Assembly (NCBI GenBank): GCA_021521415.1
Contig: JAIQDT010001127.1
Coordinates: 434,001 to 498,000 of the forward strand
Source of the DNA: Bidens hawaiensis
Taxonomy: Eukaryota > Streptophyta > Magnoliopsida > Asterales > Asteraceae
Direction: 5' to 3'
Length of the DNA: 64,000 bases
The position numbers and the translations under genes were made by a program. Of this stretch, positions 43,898 through 54,929 are shown piece by piece. The notes beneath the pieces were generated by a model. It had not been told where the DNA came from. It made no database searches and was given only the letters and a program-made list of their open reading frames with translations. Numbering within the stretch: position 1 is the stretch's first letter; every line of letters starts with the position of its first letter.

Positions 43898-46825
43898 ATG
43901 GCAGCTGTAGCGGGAGCAGGTGGTGCAGGTGGTGACGAAGGAGGAGATAACAATCGGCAGTTTTTCCCGGGGCATAACATGTACATAACTTTGGACCCGG
44001 ATGCGAGCGGTGTTGATGATTTTCGCGAGATCATCACGTTTCTTATCCGCTCGCGTATCTTCCATGCTATAACTACAACACTGCCTATCTCTTTGCCAAA
44101 TATAGAAGATTTCTGGCAGACAGTTGAATATGATTGCAGAGTCGAGCCCCCAGTGATGCGTGCAACGGTTAACAATCAGATAGTGCAGTTCTCGTCAGAA
44201 CAGATACGGGTTGCTTTGCAGTTTGGGGATGAAACGAGAGATGATCCTACAGACTTCGTGGCTCCATTCAGGGATGGTGCCTTTCTAAGGATGGGCTATT
44301 CTGGTCCATTGGGGGATACACAGAGACGCAAGGGTTTCTTGTTAGATCAATGGCGCTTTCTCATGCACGTGATGATCGTGTGCATGTCGGGTAGAAAGGC
44401 TGTTACGGATGGAATGGGTGCGACGATGCAGTCGGCGATGACAGCACTGACTTACAATAAGCGTTATAGCTTTAGTCAGATGGTGTTCTACGAGATAGAC
44501 CGTCAAAGACGAGCGGTGGCGCGTGAGAGATTCTTAATGTACCCAAGATTCCTTCAAATGATCTTGAATCACGTGGCTCCCTCGTTACCTCAGCGCCGTC
44601 CGATTCGGTATGTGGAAAGTGTCAGCAAGCGAATCTTCGCCCATTGTAGATCATCAAGTGCGAGGAGTAAACCAGAGCTCCGTCCTCGACATACTCCGTT
44701 TTTTGGGTACTTGATCAACCCAGAGTATGTTGCAGCTCGTGGGGACGAGTTTCGGGATCCTGAACCACAACAGGCTGAAGCAGCACAACCACCACCTGTG
44801 GTACAGCAAGCTTTACCTGCTGCTCCTGTTGTGGCACCGGAGGAACATGTAGACCTTGAAGCTGCGTTTGGCGGTCAAGGATTTTTTGATATGGAACATG
44901 TTGATCCAGAGGAAGAGGTACAGGTCTCGGTTGCCCGGGTTTCTAGTGTGGATGTGTCGATGGCAGCTACGACTGAGGCTGATTCTGATTCCTCAGATGA
45001 TGATGTTGCTTAAGCTAGACAGATTTTGATTACTCAAGAAAGAATTCATGGAAAGAGAAAGAGAGACACCGATGACAGTGATTCAGATTTTGAGGAAGAT
45101 TTACATCGTTTGGTTCGTAGAGCGAGAAGGGAAAGAGCGGGTGAAGGTTCGGGAGCTGGTGAGAGCTCAAGGGTGGTTCATTTTTCGCCACCCGCACTGT
45201 CTGGTATGACTATGGTCCCTACATCATTGCCATTTACAGGGCCAAGCGCCGCAGATGTTCCCGTGGTGACTACCTCATCCTCTTTTGGCATACCACCCAC
45301 TACATTTCAACTCCCGGCTCCGGAGATTTTGTCCTTGCCCCCTCCAACTCTTACTCCATCGGAGGTCGTTGCAAGGTTTGTTGAGTCGACGGTTGTTGCT
45401 ACTACAGGGTTGTTGGTTACGATACCACCTGCGGTTACGTTTCCACCTGTTTCTAATGTGCCGGTTACCTTGGGAATCCCTCCTCCGTACGCTCAAGACA
45501 TTTCACATATGAGGTTTGATTTCGATGCAACCCTATCCGACTCGGAAAGAATAGCAGCGCTTGAAAGGTTCGTGGCAGAACAATCAAGAGTAAATCTAAT
45601 CCAGACTCACGCTATTCAGCGCCTCGTTGCAGAGAATCAAATTCAGTCGTCCCTCCTGATTGAGCATGGTAAAATCTTTGATGCCTTGAAACAGTTCTTG
45701 GCATCTCAGGGGGAGACGAGCTGTAAAGGTGACGAGCTGCGGACGAAGAAGAGAAATGATCAAGACGATGATCCCAATGCATCGAAATATGCAGGTGGAG
45801 AGTTTCCAAGAACTGAACAAGCTCTTGGGGCTTCCACATCTCAGGGGGAGTCAACGAGTGAAGCTGGTGGTTCAGGGGGTGATGATGTGGTGGTTGTGGA
45901 TGCTGAGGAGGTATTGGATGATGATGTTATAGGTGATGAGGATGTGTTACCATTGGACGAGATCGAGAAGATAGGGGCTGAGATCGTGATTGACAATGAA
46001 GTTGAAGAAGGAGAGATTGTGGAGGAAAAAATTGAGCATGAAATTCCGGCAGTTGAAAAGTCAGATCTGGGTCAAGATACGGAATGTGATGAGACTGAAT
46101 GGGAGGAGCAGCCAAGATGGAAAGAAGGCTACGCTCAGTGGTTCGTAAAGACTAAGAAACCGGAGGTCCCTACTATGTTCAAGAAAAGTTACAACATCAA
46201 AGGTTATGCTGAATCGAAAAAGGGGATTATTTGCTGGTTATATGATGAGCAGTTGAGGCTCTTTGTGATTAAACGGTATGATGGGGTTCAGTATTTCAAG
46301 AGGTTGTTGAGATCGTTGAATACGTTGCCTGAGTGTGAGGTGTAGGACTTAGCCAGGTTGGGGTTGATAAACAGGAGTGATGATAACATGGCTAGGATCA
46401 TTGGAAAGATAGTCTGGAAAGAAAGCATAAAGGAGAAAATGTTCGAGCTGTTGAAACCGCAGAAAGGAAAGCTCGTTGAAGACAGAGACAGAGGAATGAG
46501 AGCAGATGGCAAGCCTTGGATGATAATGAAGTATAAGCCAATCCGGTGTTTAAAAGAAGTGCCGATGAAACAAATGCCCAAGGATGTGCTCAAGGATCTG
46601 AAATGGTGGTACGTTGATAGTGAAACAGCTGAAGCAGTGATGGAGGATGAAGATGAACAAGAGTTGATGAGAGTGTATGATCCTATGCACTTAGTGAATT
46701 TGTCTCAAGCAGACTTGCAGGTGCTGAACGAGAAAAAGATATTTTACATTCCTGCTTGGAAAGAAGAAGCCAAGAAATACCAAAGCGTAGTTTCAGTTTG
46801 TGTACGAGAAGGCGTTCATGCTTGA
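43898..46825 (+). pseudogene. Copia accessory ORF after pol (~975 codons, two stops)
   Basis: One frame from ATG 43898, interrupted by TAA at 45011-45013 and TAG at 46343-46345 with no frame change, ending at TGA 46823-46825; a shifted register continues in similar style to about 46882. N-terminal part: a globular ~280-residue region (FREIITFLIRSRIFHAI, EDFWQTVEYDC, QWRFLMHVMIVCMSGRK, RYSFSQMVFYEID, MYPRFLQMILNHVAP) like frames I recall next to copia pol in composite plants. Middle: acidic, Pro/Ser/Thr-rich, with a basic patch GKRKRD. C-terminal part: EEQPRWKEGYAQWFVKTK and a charged helical region. No signal peptide or clear membrane segment, so it does not look like an envelope protein, although it holds the env-like position. 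Function unknown. Confidence 0.75.
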
Positions 46826-46890
46826 AGACGGGAGATACGAGATTTTTGAGATTACAAGACACGTGATTGAAGATGAGATATGAAGCTACT

Positions 46891-46904
46891 GCCAAGGGGG
46901 AGTC
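46891..46904 (+). other. Polypurine tract of the copia element
   Basis: CAAGGGGGAG directly upstream of the 3' LTR, a good match to plant polypurine tracts. Confidence 0.8.
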
Positions 46905-47305
46905 TGTTGGTACATGATGTCAGTAGTTCAGTATCTAGTGTCTGTAATTGTGTTAAGTTGGTTTTGTTATGTGTTAGTTAATATGTTTCACAAGTTCGCC
47001 CATCATAAGCGAACTTGTGGTTTAAGCGAAGTTAGTGACAACTTCGCCTAGCATGTTAGGCGAAGTTGTCGAAGTGTATTTAAGGTTGGGATGCGGCTTG
47101 TATGTTTTGTACGATTCAATACGTGTAATCAGTGATTGACATATCACGTGTTATTAGTTGCAATACAACGTGTCTTTTGTGTATTGTAACGTGTGTTTGC
47201 TTGTGTTTAACGTGTATCGTCTTCTACGCTCGTATCGTCTTACGTAGGGATTCCGCACCTACGTAGAACGAGATATTTCCGTGTAGATCCGGCTGGGAAC
47301 CTTCA
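46905..47305 (+). repeat. Copia 3' LTR
   Basis: 401 bp. Compared with 34934-35334 I count five differences and no indels, all transitions (for example GGATACGG/GGATGCGG and GTGTAAATCC/GTGTAGATCC). Followed by the duplication CTTTG at 47306-47310. Confidence 0.95.
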
Positions 47306-47310
47306 CTTTG

Positions 47311-47734
47311 GGAAGCAAACAAACTCAATCCACGATACGTTGGTCCTTACCGGATAACAGAGCGCGTTGGTCCGGTGGCGTACCGACTGGACTTACCAAC
47401 AGAACTCAGTGGCGTACACAATGTATTCCACGTATCCAATTTGAAGAGATGCCTTTCCGATGAAACCCAAGCAGTTCCTTTGGACGAATTGCAAGTTGAT
47501 GAACAGCTACGCTTCATTGAAGAACCAGTCGAAGTTTGGGATTGGGAAACCAAAACGCTCAAGCACAGCAAAATTCCAATCGTTAAGATTCGTTGGAACT
47601 CTAGACGTGGACCGGAGTTCACATGGGAACGCGAGGATCAAATGATGAAAAAGTATCATCACCTTTTTGAAGGACTAACCAAACATAGAAAACCGCGAAA
47701 CCCGACAAACCGTAAGAAATCACCAGAGGTATGA
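47311..47734 (+). pseudogene. pol: Gypsy 2 integrase C-terminal tail with chromodomain
   Basis: Remainder of the gypsy 2 pol after the copia insertion: [20 protein letters not shown], then [20 protein letters not shown] and [14 protein letters not shown], ending at TGA 47732-47734. One base is missing near 47317 compared with gypsy 1, so even without copia the frame would shift. The chromodomain-like tail is thought to guide chromovirus integration to heterochromatin. Confidence 0.9.
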
Positions 47735-47737
47735 ATT

Positions 47738-47869
47738 AAATTTCGGGACGAAATTTCTTTCTACCAGGGGATGATATAACAGACTGAAAATTCTTCTTAT
47801 TTTCTTTTCAGACACTCATCACGACTTGACTCAAATTTTCGGGACGAAAATTCTTTAACATGGGAATGA
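47738..47869 (+). promoter_or_regulatory. Duplicated palindromic block before the gypsy 2 3' LTR
   Basis: Same structure as 11045-11173: AAATTTCG-GGA-CGAAATTT, a purine tract (AGGGGATGA), then AATTTTCG-GGA-CGAAAATT and GGGAATGA immediately before the LTR. Both halves are kept in both elements. Confidence 0.75.
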
Positions 47870-50383
47870 TGTGACACTCGTCAATTTCAGGTTAACTCCG
47901 TTAACTCAACTCCGTCAACTCAAACTTAAGATCACTGGATCTTTAACGCACATCTCATTACATTTAAACTAAGGTTTTAAATGACGCTTGACAACTACTA
48001 CATGTATAGTCTTTCGGGAATTGCACCAAAACGCAAACGAATTGACGCAAACAATTGGTGAATAAACGAAAAACGTCAAAACAATAATTATGTGGTAATT
48101 ATGTGTTATGTGATAACATTTTATAAAACGTTAACTCAATATGCAAACTAGTTAAAATAAGCTAGAAAAGTACAAATTAGAAGTTGAGGGTCCTAGATGT
48201 AACATGTTATTATAAATAATAATATTAACCTAAACCCTAACACTCTCTCTCTCTCCCTCTAACACCGATCGCCCCCCCCACCCCCCCCCCCTCCCCTCTT
48301 GTTCTTGGCTGCCGTCAATCACACACACACATACACACAAGATCTTTCAAGTTTAATTGAAGATTAAGGTGCTAGGAAGATATAAACAACTATCCTATGT
48401 ATTTTACATGCTTAATTTTGAGTTTGAATGGGTTAATTATAAACCCTAGAATCCGAAAATCATATATATGGTGTTCATATGCTTTGTTTTGATTAGATGA
48501 TGTTTAATTATGTATTGATTGTTGATTTGATAACTAGAATCGATGTTATTGAATGTTAATTGCTTGTTTCTTTGATTTTGAGTTCAAGTAAAACCCTAAC
48601 CATGTATGTGGTGTGTAATTGATGTGCATGGATAGTGATTATGGTGTCTAGAATGTCATATGAACGGATTGTGGTCTATAGATGGTTAACATGTTGAGTT
48701 TGGATGCAAACAGTTTCTGGACAGATGTTGTTTTTGATGTTCAATTGACTGTAACTAAATGTTAATGTGAAAATTGGTCGAGGTTATTAACGCTACAAGG
48801 TGCTATGTTGAGTCTAGTTTCTAAGGAATATAAATTTTCAATTTTTGGACGTGTAAAAGTTAACTTTTATGATTTTACAAAAACGTTGTGCAAATCTGAA
48901 TTGTGAGACCTGCTGTTAGGTTATTTTGTAAATATTATATCTCATGAACTACAAGACCAAATGGGTTGGTTCCACTTCTGGAAGTTAACTTGTTGAGTTA
49001 AGAACCTAACCCAATTGGTCTTGCATTTGTTGGATTTTTTATTTAACGGGAATTACAAATAACATTCTGTTGCGCATGAATTTGACTGTTGTGAGTTTGC
49101 TGTAGTAAATTGATCATTGTGAGAAATATATGTGGAATAAAAATACAACAAAATATGTTCTGGAAACCTAACACATGTATGCTTTTGTGGTGATTTTTGG
49201 TAAATTAATTGAAATGATATGATCTGTTGAATAGGATAATCTTTCAAGTAGAATTCTGTCTCGGTAAAGTTAGCTGCTGAACTTTGTGAAAATACATGAA
49301 AAGTGCTAGTTGCTAGTTAATTGTTATGTTTTGACCAAATTGCCCTTGCGGGGAATAATTGCTAGATACGTACGCTATTAACACTTGACACGTAAGTAGT
49401 TACTCACACGTGTAACGTATCACAAATATGCTTGTTAATTCACACACGATTCACAAACGAACACGAAACGTATTTTTGTGCTTAGGAATTATGTGCCGGG
49501 TCTAGAGACTCGATAATAGTTCTGATACTTAGAAAAATCTCATTTTTGTGTCTTAGAACGCGAGTGAGGATTTTTCTGTGACGCACATCTCTCGGACTTT
49601 GGTTTTTAGTAATCTTCGCAAACAGTGAGTTTCACTTACCCCTTTTTAAACTCTTTAAACGCTTTTCACTTGGGGGAGATAACATACTCCGAAAACGCTT
49701 TTAAGATTTTGTTAGTAAATTATATATCACTTGTAAAGGCTAAGTGGCAAACGAAACAATTGAAGTCCTACACATCGAACCGTTTAGTATTGGAAAATAG
49801 CGAGTCACTGTTGAGTAGTACTACTGGGTTTGACAAACCCCACCCAACGCTAAACTCGACTGGAGGTCGAGTGGGTGTAATTTTGGCTAACACATTACCA
49901 TGGTCTGGATGACCTGGTGGAAAGGCACTTGATAAACAGTCAGCTTCGGTGTCGAACACTTAGTAATACTTGCTTTATAGGCTAGCTACCTATAGATATA
50001 TAATTGATTTAACACTATCTGGTAACGCAAAACGCTAAACGCTTTATTTTATATGAACTTGTGAACTCACCAACCCCGTGTTGACACATTTAGTATGTTA
50101 TTCTCAGGTAGCCGAGGCGGGCGCGCGGTATAGGATCATGCATTGCTTGAAACGCTTTTGTTTGTGCAAACTTATTTTAAACCGTTATCATTGGGTTTTA
50201 AGTCGTCCTGCGTGACGCAACACTTGTTTTATGGTTTTTACGCTTCCGCATTTAATTACTCGTAAACGTTCTTGTGGTTTGAAAACATTTGTTTTATGGT
50301 TTGATTATAACTAATGAATCCGATCCTGTTAGTTCACACCCTCTGACGGTAAAACTCCGTTAGTGGATTTTGAGGGTATCACA
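47870..50383 (+). repeat. Gypsy 2 3' LTR
   Basis: 2514 bp. Its final bases read GGGTATCACA instead of GGGTGTGACA, two changes in the otherwise fixed terminus. It lacks a 13-bp segment present in the 5' LTR near 27308-27320 but has a longer C-rich tract (about 48270-48295). Followed by CCTGC at 50384-50388. Confidence 0.95.
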
Positions 50384-51521
50384 CCTGCACCCCGTTTTTT
50401 TGGGAATTTCCTTGTTTTATTTTATATAAACCATTTAATCCTTATATTTACAATAATAATAACTAAATAATAATTATTTCACTAAAAACCGATTTTGTAA
50501 CACTCGTTTAACTCTTGTTTTCGTTCTCGTATACACATAAAGGCTTATACACGTATATGTAAATATAAATAAGTATATTATACTTTAAAGACTATATATA
50601 AATATATATATTAACTTAAAATCTAATATTTTTATATAAAATTAAGTAAACTTTAAAAGTTAAAAGTATTATTTATTACGTTATTTTCTTTATAAATTAG
50701 AATAATTATTTTATTTTATAAATCTATATATAATATTATAGTATTATAATATTTACTTATTAATGGTTATCGAGTTGTTGTAATCGATCTTAAATCTTTA
50801 CTTAAGCGTATCCGTTACTCTCGTTTCTTTTAGGATTTATTGTTCGCGTGTGACTTTTTCCGTCTTCTCATTTTCTTAATCATCCTTTGTTCGTCTATCG
50901 AGGTGAGTATCATTTTCCCTTATTTTACCGCTTTCAACGTTTTGGGGACATATGCGTAAATATATTTTCTCATACATACTTATACTTAAAACTGCAACTT
51001 TGTCTTATGTGTTAACAACTTATACCTTACTTGTTTATGTGCTTATTTGCTTTGTATGCTTTCGCATTCGGAGAGGTCCAACATTATCTCAGTCTAGTAT
51101 GATCATACGCCAGTCGTTATAGCTTTGTGCTTCTCGACATCTCAGTTATACTTACTCATTTGGTTATTTTGTTATTCTCATATGACTTGTTGCAAATACA
51201 TATTTTTATTTATACTTTGAACTGGTGTGTTGCTCACTCAACCTTGTGTTGACAAAACTATATTATTTTCAACGCATATGCAGGTATTCGTTTGATGTGA
51301 AGTACAAGATCACTTAAGGATTTATGCTAGGAGAAAAACTTAATGAGACATAATGTAATTGATTGATATATGTATTTGTGTATTTGAATTTTGTATGGAT
51401 AATTGTTATTTGGAAATTTATTTAATAGATATCGACACTTTTAATATTGCATGATAGTACCTTGAGAGCTGTGACAATCAGTTCGCGCCCCGACATTTCC
51501 GCCGTAGGTTGGGGTGTGACA

Positions 51522-51950
51522 ATGATGATGATGATGTTATGATGATGATGATATGAAACTAATATTATGATGATGATGATGTTATGATGATGATGATATG
51601 AAACTAATATTATGATGATGATGATATCATAATGATATGATGATGGTATGATGATGATGTTATGATGATGATGATGATATTATGATGATGATGATATCAT
51701 AATGATATGATGATGATGATGATGATGATGGTATGATGATGATGATGATGATATGAAACTAATATTATGATGATGATGATGATATCATAATGATATGATG
51801 ATGATATGAAACTAATATTATGATGATGATGATATCATAATGACATGATGATAATGATGATGATATTATGATGATGATATGATGATGATGATGTTATGAT
51901 GATGATGATGTTGATGTTATGATGATGATATGATGACGGTATTTACAAAG
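51522..51950 (+). repeat. ATG-rich compound microsatellite
   Basis: About 430 bp made of (ATG)n runs mixed with a recurring longer word (ATGAAACTAATATT and ATATCATAATGATATG), giving an irregular higher-order pattern. It starts at the right edge of the solo LTR, whose target ATGAT lies in it. Confidence 0.9.
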
Positions 51951-52049
51951 TCGGGTTTTAGTGAAATAATTCATATTTAGTCATTATTATTATTATTAAT
52001 ATGATTAATTGTGGTTTAAAGGAAATAAAAAAAAACTTTCCAACAAAAA

Positions 52050-52130
52050 CGTGGTGTACAGGTGTCGAACCCGCGACCTCTACCCACAAAGCTTCAAGTG
52101 TTAACCAGCAGGCCATAAGGCGACATGCAT
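52050..52130 (-). repeat. tRNA-like module 3
   Basis: On the minus strand: TGGCCTGCTGGTTAACACTT (A-box-like), GGTAGAGGTCGCGGGTTCGAC (B box within) and GTGTACACCACG followed by an oligo-T run. It closely matches the interrupted module at 27008, which shows these are members of one dispersed family and not unrelated tRNA relics. Confidence 0.55.
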
Positions 52131-52237
52131 AAGCAATCTGTTTCTATAATTAATATACAAAGGAAGTTCATCTCAAAATTTGTTTCATATATGTGACAGT
52201 GAACAGATATATATTTTGTGAATGAACCCATATACAA

Positions 52238-52330
52238 TCAGGAATACTGGTCTGGTGGTAATACTCCTCCCTTTAATCCAGCCAACACTCCTGTCAACCC
52301 GGGTTCGACTCTCATCTGTAGCGCCTTATT
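52238..52330 (+). repeat. tRNA-like module 4
   Basis: CTGGTCTGGTGG resembles an A box and AACCCGGGTTCGACTCTC contains a B box about 55 bp on, followed by GTAGCGCC and a run of T. It lacks a believable anticodon arm. About 110 bp from module 3, in the opposite orientation. Confidence 0.5.
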
Positions 52331-52424
52331 TTTTTTATTTCCACTTTTTTCCTTTTTTTGACCCAGCAAGTTAGGTTATTTATTTTTACCCAGCGATAAC
52401 AAACAAAAAAATCACACAACCTCC

Positions 52425-52572
52425 CTTCCCCACCACAACTGCAGGTCAAACCCTAACCCACCACCACTGCCGAAGTCCACCGCCAACCGTCTCTCTTTCA
52501 GCCACACCGTCCGAAACCTTCCTTTCCATCCCTATTATCCATCTCTCCTTCACTCCAGTCTTCACCAATAAG
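52425..52572 (+). other. Probable 5' UTR exon of the Athila-like gene
   Basis: A C-rich, CCACC-rich segment typical of plant leaders ends in AATAAG|GTATGTTT, a good donor. The matching acceptor would be ATAAACAG at 53240-53247, immediately before the ATG at 53248. No coding potential is claimed. The intron (about 52573-53247) holds AACCGAACC-type repeats and an AT dinucleotide run. Confidence 0.4.
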
Positions 52573-53187
52573 GTATGTTTTAATGTTTTGGTTCAATTAT
52601 TATTTTTTTATTTACTAAAATTACAATTAGTAAGAATGATTATGTTGAAGTTTGTTAAATGATTATGTTGAAGTTTGTATGGGTTGACTCTCGTATATAT
52701 TAGAGTATTTAATCGGGTTAGAGTTTGATAATCAAGTTATATAGGTATACTTGAGCGGGTTATTTAAGGGTTTGATAATCAGGTTATATAGGTTTGATAA
52801 TCATGACTGTGTTGACCTTGTTAGACGACTCAACTCGGGGTGTTCAAGGCCCGGTTTTGACGATTTTCGGGTTAAACCGAACCCAAACGGTTTGCAATTA
52901 TCCAAAACTAATAACCGAACCGTTGAGATTTAAAACCGAACCAAACCGAACCATTATTAACGGTTTGGTTCCGGTTTGGTTTCACGGTTTGGGGTTTATA
53001 CAATGCACCTTTTTTAATAAACTTAAAGAAATACTATATATTATGAAATATTAAACAGTTAATATATACGATTAAATCTTTCGTCCGGTACGGTTTTATA
53101 CGGTCGGTTTGAAAATTTGAAACCAAAATCTTATTTGTTTCAAATATCCATCAACAGTTGTGTTTATTGAGAAAACTAAAATGTGGC

Positions 53188-53191
<4 letters not shown>

Positions 53192-53238
<47 letters not shown>
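53192..53238 (+). repeat. AT dinucleotide microsatellite
   Basis: About 46 bp of alternating A and T just upstream of the acceptor and start codon at 53248. Long AT runs are length-variable. Confidence 0.95.
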
Positions 53239-53241
<3 letters not shown>

Positions 53242-53247
53242 AAACAG

Positions 53248-54929
53248 ATGGACATCATAGAGGAAGACATCATCTACCAGCAGCATGAGGAGGAGGAGGC
53301 TGAGCAGCGCCCAAGACGGAGGCGGCGGAGAGAACAACCGCCAAAATCTATTGAAGGGGATGATGTGTTGGTGGGTTACCCACACACACAGTTTGTTCTC
53401 GGGACACTCGAGCACGACCGGTACATCCAGCTCCGATTGATGAACCCTATGCCGAATACCATTTTAAGCCTCAGTTTTATGGAGTCGGTTGGCGAGGACC
53501 AAAGGATGTTAGGGTTTGTCGGCAACGACACGCCGTGGATGAGGATGTTTACGATGAACTACCCCGCACACCGGGAGCTTACGCTAGAGGTTTATTCAAC
53601 ATTCCGTTTCAGGTGTTTTTCTTTTTACTTTAACTTCGTTTTCCGCCTACACATTTTTTTAATATATTCAAAACATTTTGTTTATTTAATTTCAGGCCAC
53701 GGGAGGCGGGGAGGCCAGAGGTGCCGATGAGAGATCAGAACCCAGAGGGTCGGGCGTGGGAGGTTTCGTTCAAGATGTTTGGGGTCGACCGGTACTTTTC
53801 ATTGGAGGAGTTCGCCGTGGCGATCGGCTTTTACACCGAGGAGGAGGTCCCGTAGCCGATCTACACCGACAGCATCCGCAGGGCCGCAGATGATTATCTG
53901 CGCGTTTGGTGGCGTGCGATTGCGAGTAACTCTTTCCCTAAAGGTAGCCAAACAAAAGCCTCCTACATCATTGACCCGTTGTACAGGTACGTGAACCTAT
54001 GTTACTTTACATTACGCTACATTGTAATATATTACGCTACATTATATTATATTTACCTTATATTATATTTCGTTATGCAGGTACCTACACAGGCTGATAG
54101 CCTCGTCAGTACAAGGTCGACATCATGGTGCTGACCACTGCAAACTCTCAGACTTGTTCTTTCTGCGGTGACTGTTGACGAAGATCGATTGCAACCTCGC
54201 CCATGGCTTCGCCTACTACATCGCCACATACCCGCACAGGCAGGGAAGAGGATCGTTGCTCAGTGGCCCCTACGTGACACGCATCGCGGATTATTTGGGA
54301 CTTGAAACACAGGTAAATAACCTTACGATCCCGACTGTATCCCCCCGCGAGCTCGCCCGTGGTAGCGCCCAGGGCATGCGTATTGTTCTCAAGTTTAGGG
54401 ACCCCGACGGGACAAGAAGAGACCGTCTCGTCACGGACTTCGGTATGCCACCGTACATACCGGTGCCATTAGTCGAGCCTCCACCATTGATTGCCCCGGA
54501 GGTGCACGTCGACGACAACCACGAAGAGCAATCGGGGGACGAGGACAGAGGGGAGGGGGAGGATGAAGCGGCGGATGGAACGGAGCAGGTTCAGGTTACT
54601 TTTATAACTCGTTTACATATATTCGTTTATGTCTAAATATTAACATTTAATTCTCACTTTAATGTCAGCCACAGGTGCCGCAGCACGCACCGCGCACCTA
54701 TCGCGCTGTGCGTTTAGACCATGCCACTGATGCACGCTTACGGAGAGTCGAGGCCGCGGTGCTACGGATGCAACGTCAAATGGATTGGATGATGGAGAGG
54801 GAGGCCAGCCGACAGCGCGGTGAGGATTACACATTACCTCCCCCACGCTTTGATCACGAGGCTAGCACATCAAGGGCCGGCGCCGGCGCCGGCGCCTCAA
54901 CCGACGGAGACGGGGACACGGTAGTGTAA
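53248..54929 (+). pseudogene. Spliced Athila ORF1-like gene with two stops
   Basis: Inferred exons 53248-53614, 53696-53985, 54082-54594 and 54669-54929, GT-AG introns, consistent frame. The protein begins MDIIEEDIIYQQHEEEEAEQ with a basic patch, then a globular region (HRELTLEVYSTFRF, SFKMFGVDRYFSLEEFAVAIGFYT, YLHRLIASSVQGRHHG, KIDCNLAHGFAYYIATYPH) like the proteins annotated as Arabidopsis retrotransposon ORF1 (Athila). A Pro-rich/acidic linker follows, then a C-terminal helix (RLRRVEAAVLRMQRQMDWM) and a Gly/Ala tail. Stops: TAG in EEEVP*PIYTD (~53853) and TGA in FFLR*LLTKI (~54172). No LTRs or pol are nearby. Having introns is unlike an element and suggests a host-captured, now decayed copy. 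Confidence 0.65.

Larger units (their letters stand above)
34934..47305 (+). mobile_element. Large Ty1/copia retrotransposon nested in gypsy 2
   Basis: 12,372 bp with 401-bp LTRs (TGTTGG...CTTCA) and the duplication CTTTG (34929-34933 and 47306-47310) copied from the gypsy integrase. Order: LTR, primer-binding site, leader with repeated GCGAAGTT, gag, pol (protease-integrase-RT-RNase H, the copia order), a 2.1 kb untranslated stretch with more GCGAAGTT, a ~975-codon accessory frame, polypurine tract, LTR. It is more than twice the usual copia size. A long coiled-coil gag and an extra frame after pol resemble the SIRE/Maximus group, although 401-bp LTRs are short for it. The LTRs differ at 5 sites, all transitions. 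Coding frames contain several stops. Confidence 0.95.
27075..50383 (+). mobile_element. Gypsy 2: Ty3/gypsy chromovirus, split by a copia element
   Basis: Second copy of the gypsy 1 family with LTRs of 2514 bp and the 5-bp duplication CCTGC (27070-27074 and 50384-50388). Without the copia insertion it is about 10.9 kb. Same layout as gypsy 1: LTR, primer-binding site, pre-gag frame, gag, pol, palindromic block, LTR. Lesions: a one-base deletion in the pre-gag frame (~30075), a 5-bp deletion in gag (~31490), the copia insertion at 34933 and a one-base deletion just after it (~47317). The LTRs differ by roughly 40 changes by eye, older than gypsy 1. Confidence 0.95.
26207..51521 (+). mobile_element. 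Solo gypsy-type LTR split by a nested insertion
   Basis: The left end TGTAACAACTCGGG begins at 26207 and the right end GGGGTGTGACA finishes at 51521. Both are flanked by ATGAT (26202-26206 and 51522-51526). Removing gypsy 2 leaves about 2.0 kb with TG...CA ends, a size and end structure typical of gypsy LTRs. Its right half shares the phrase CTCA-CCTTGTGTTGACA with the gypsy 1/2 LTRs. No internal retrotransposon region belongs to it, so it is a solo LTR. The ATG-rich flank weakens the duplication evidence. Confidence 0.65.

Noticed and set aside
43898..46825. Envelope glycoprotein
   Set aside because: The position fits an env-like gene, but no signal peptide, transmembrane span or cleavage-like region is visible, so it is called an accessory frame only.
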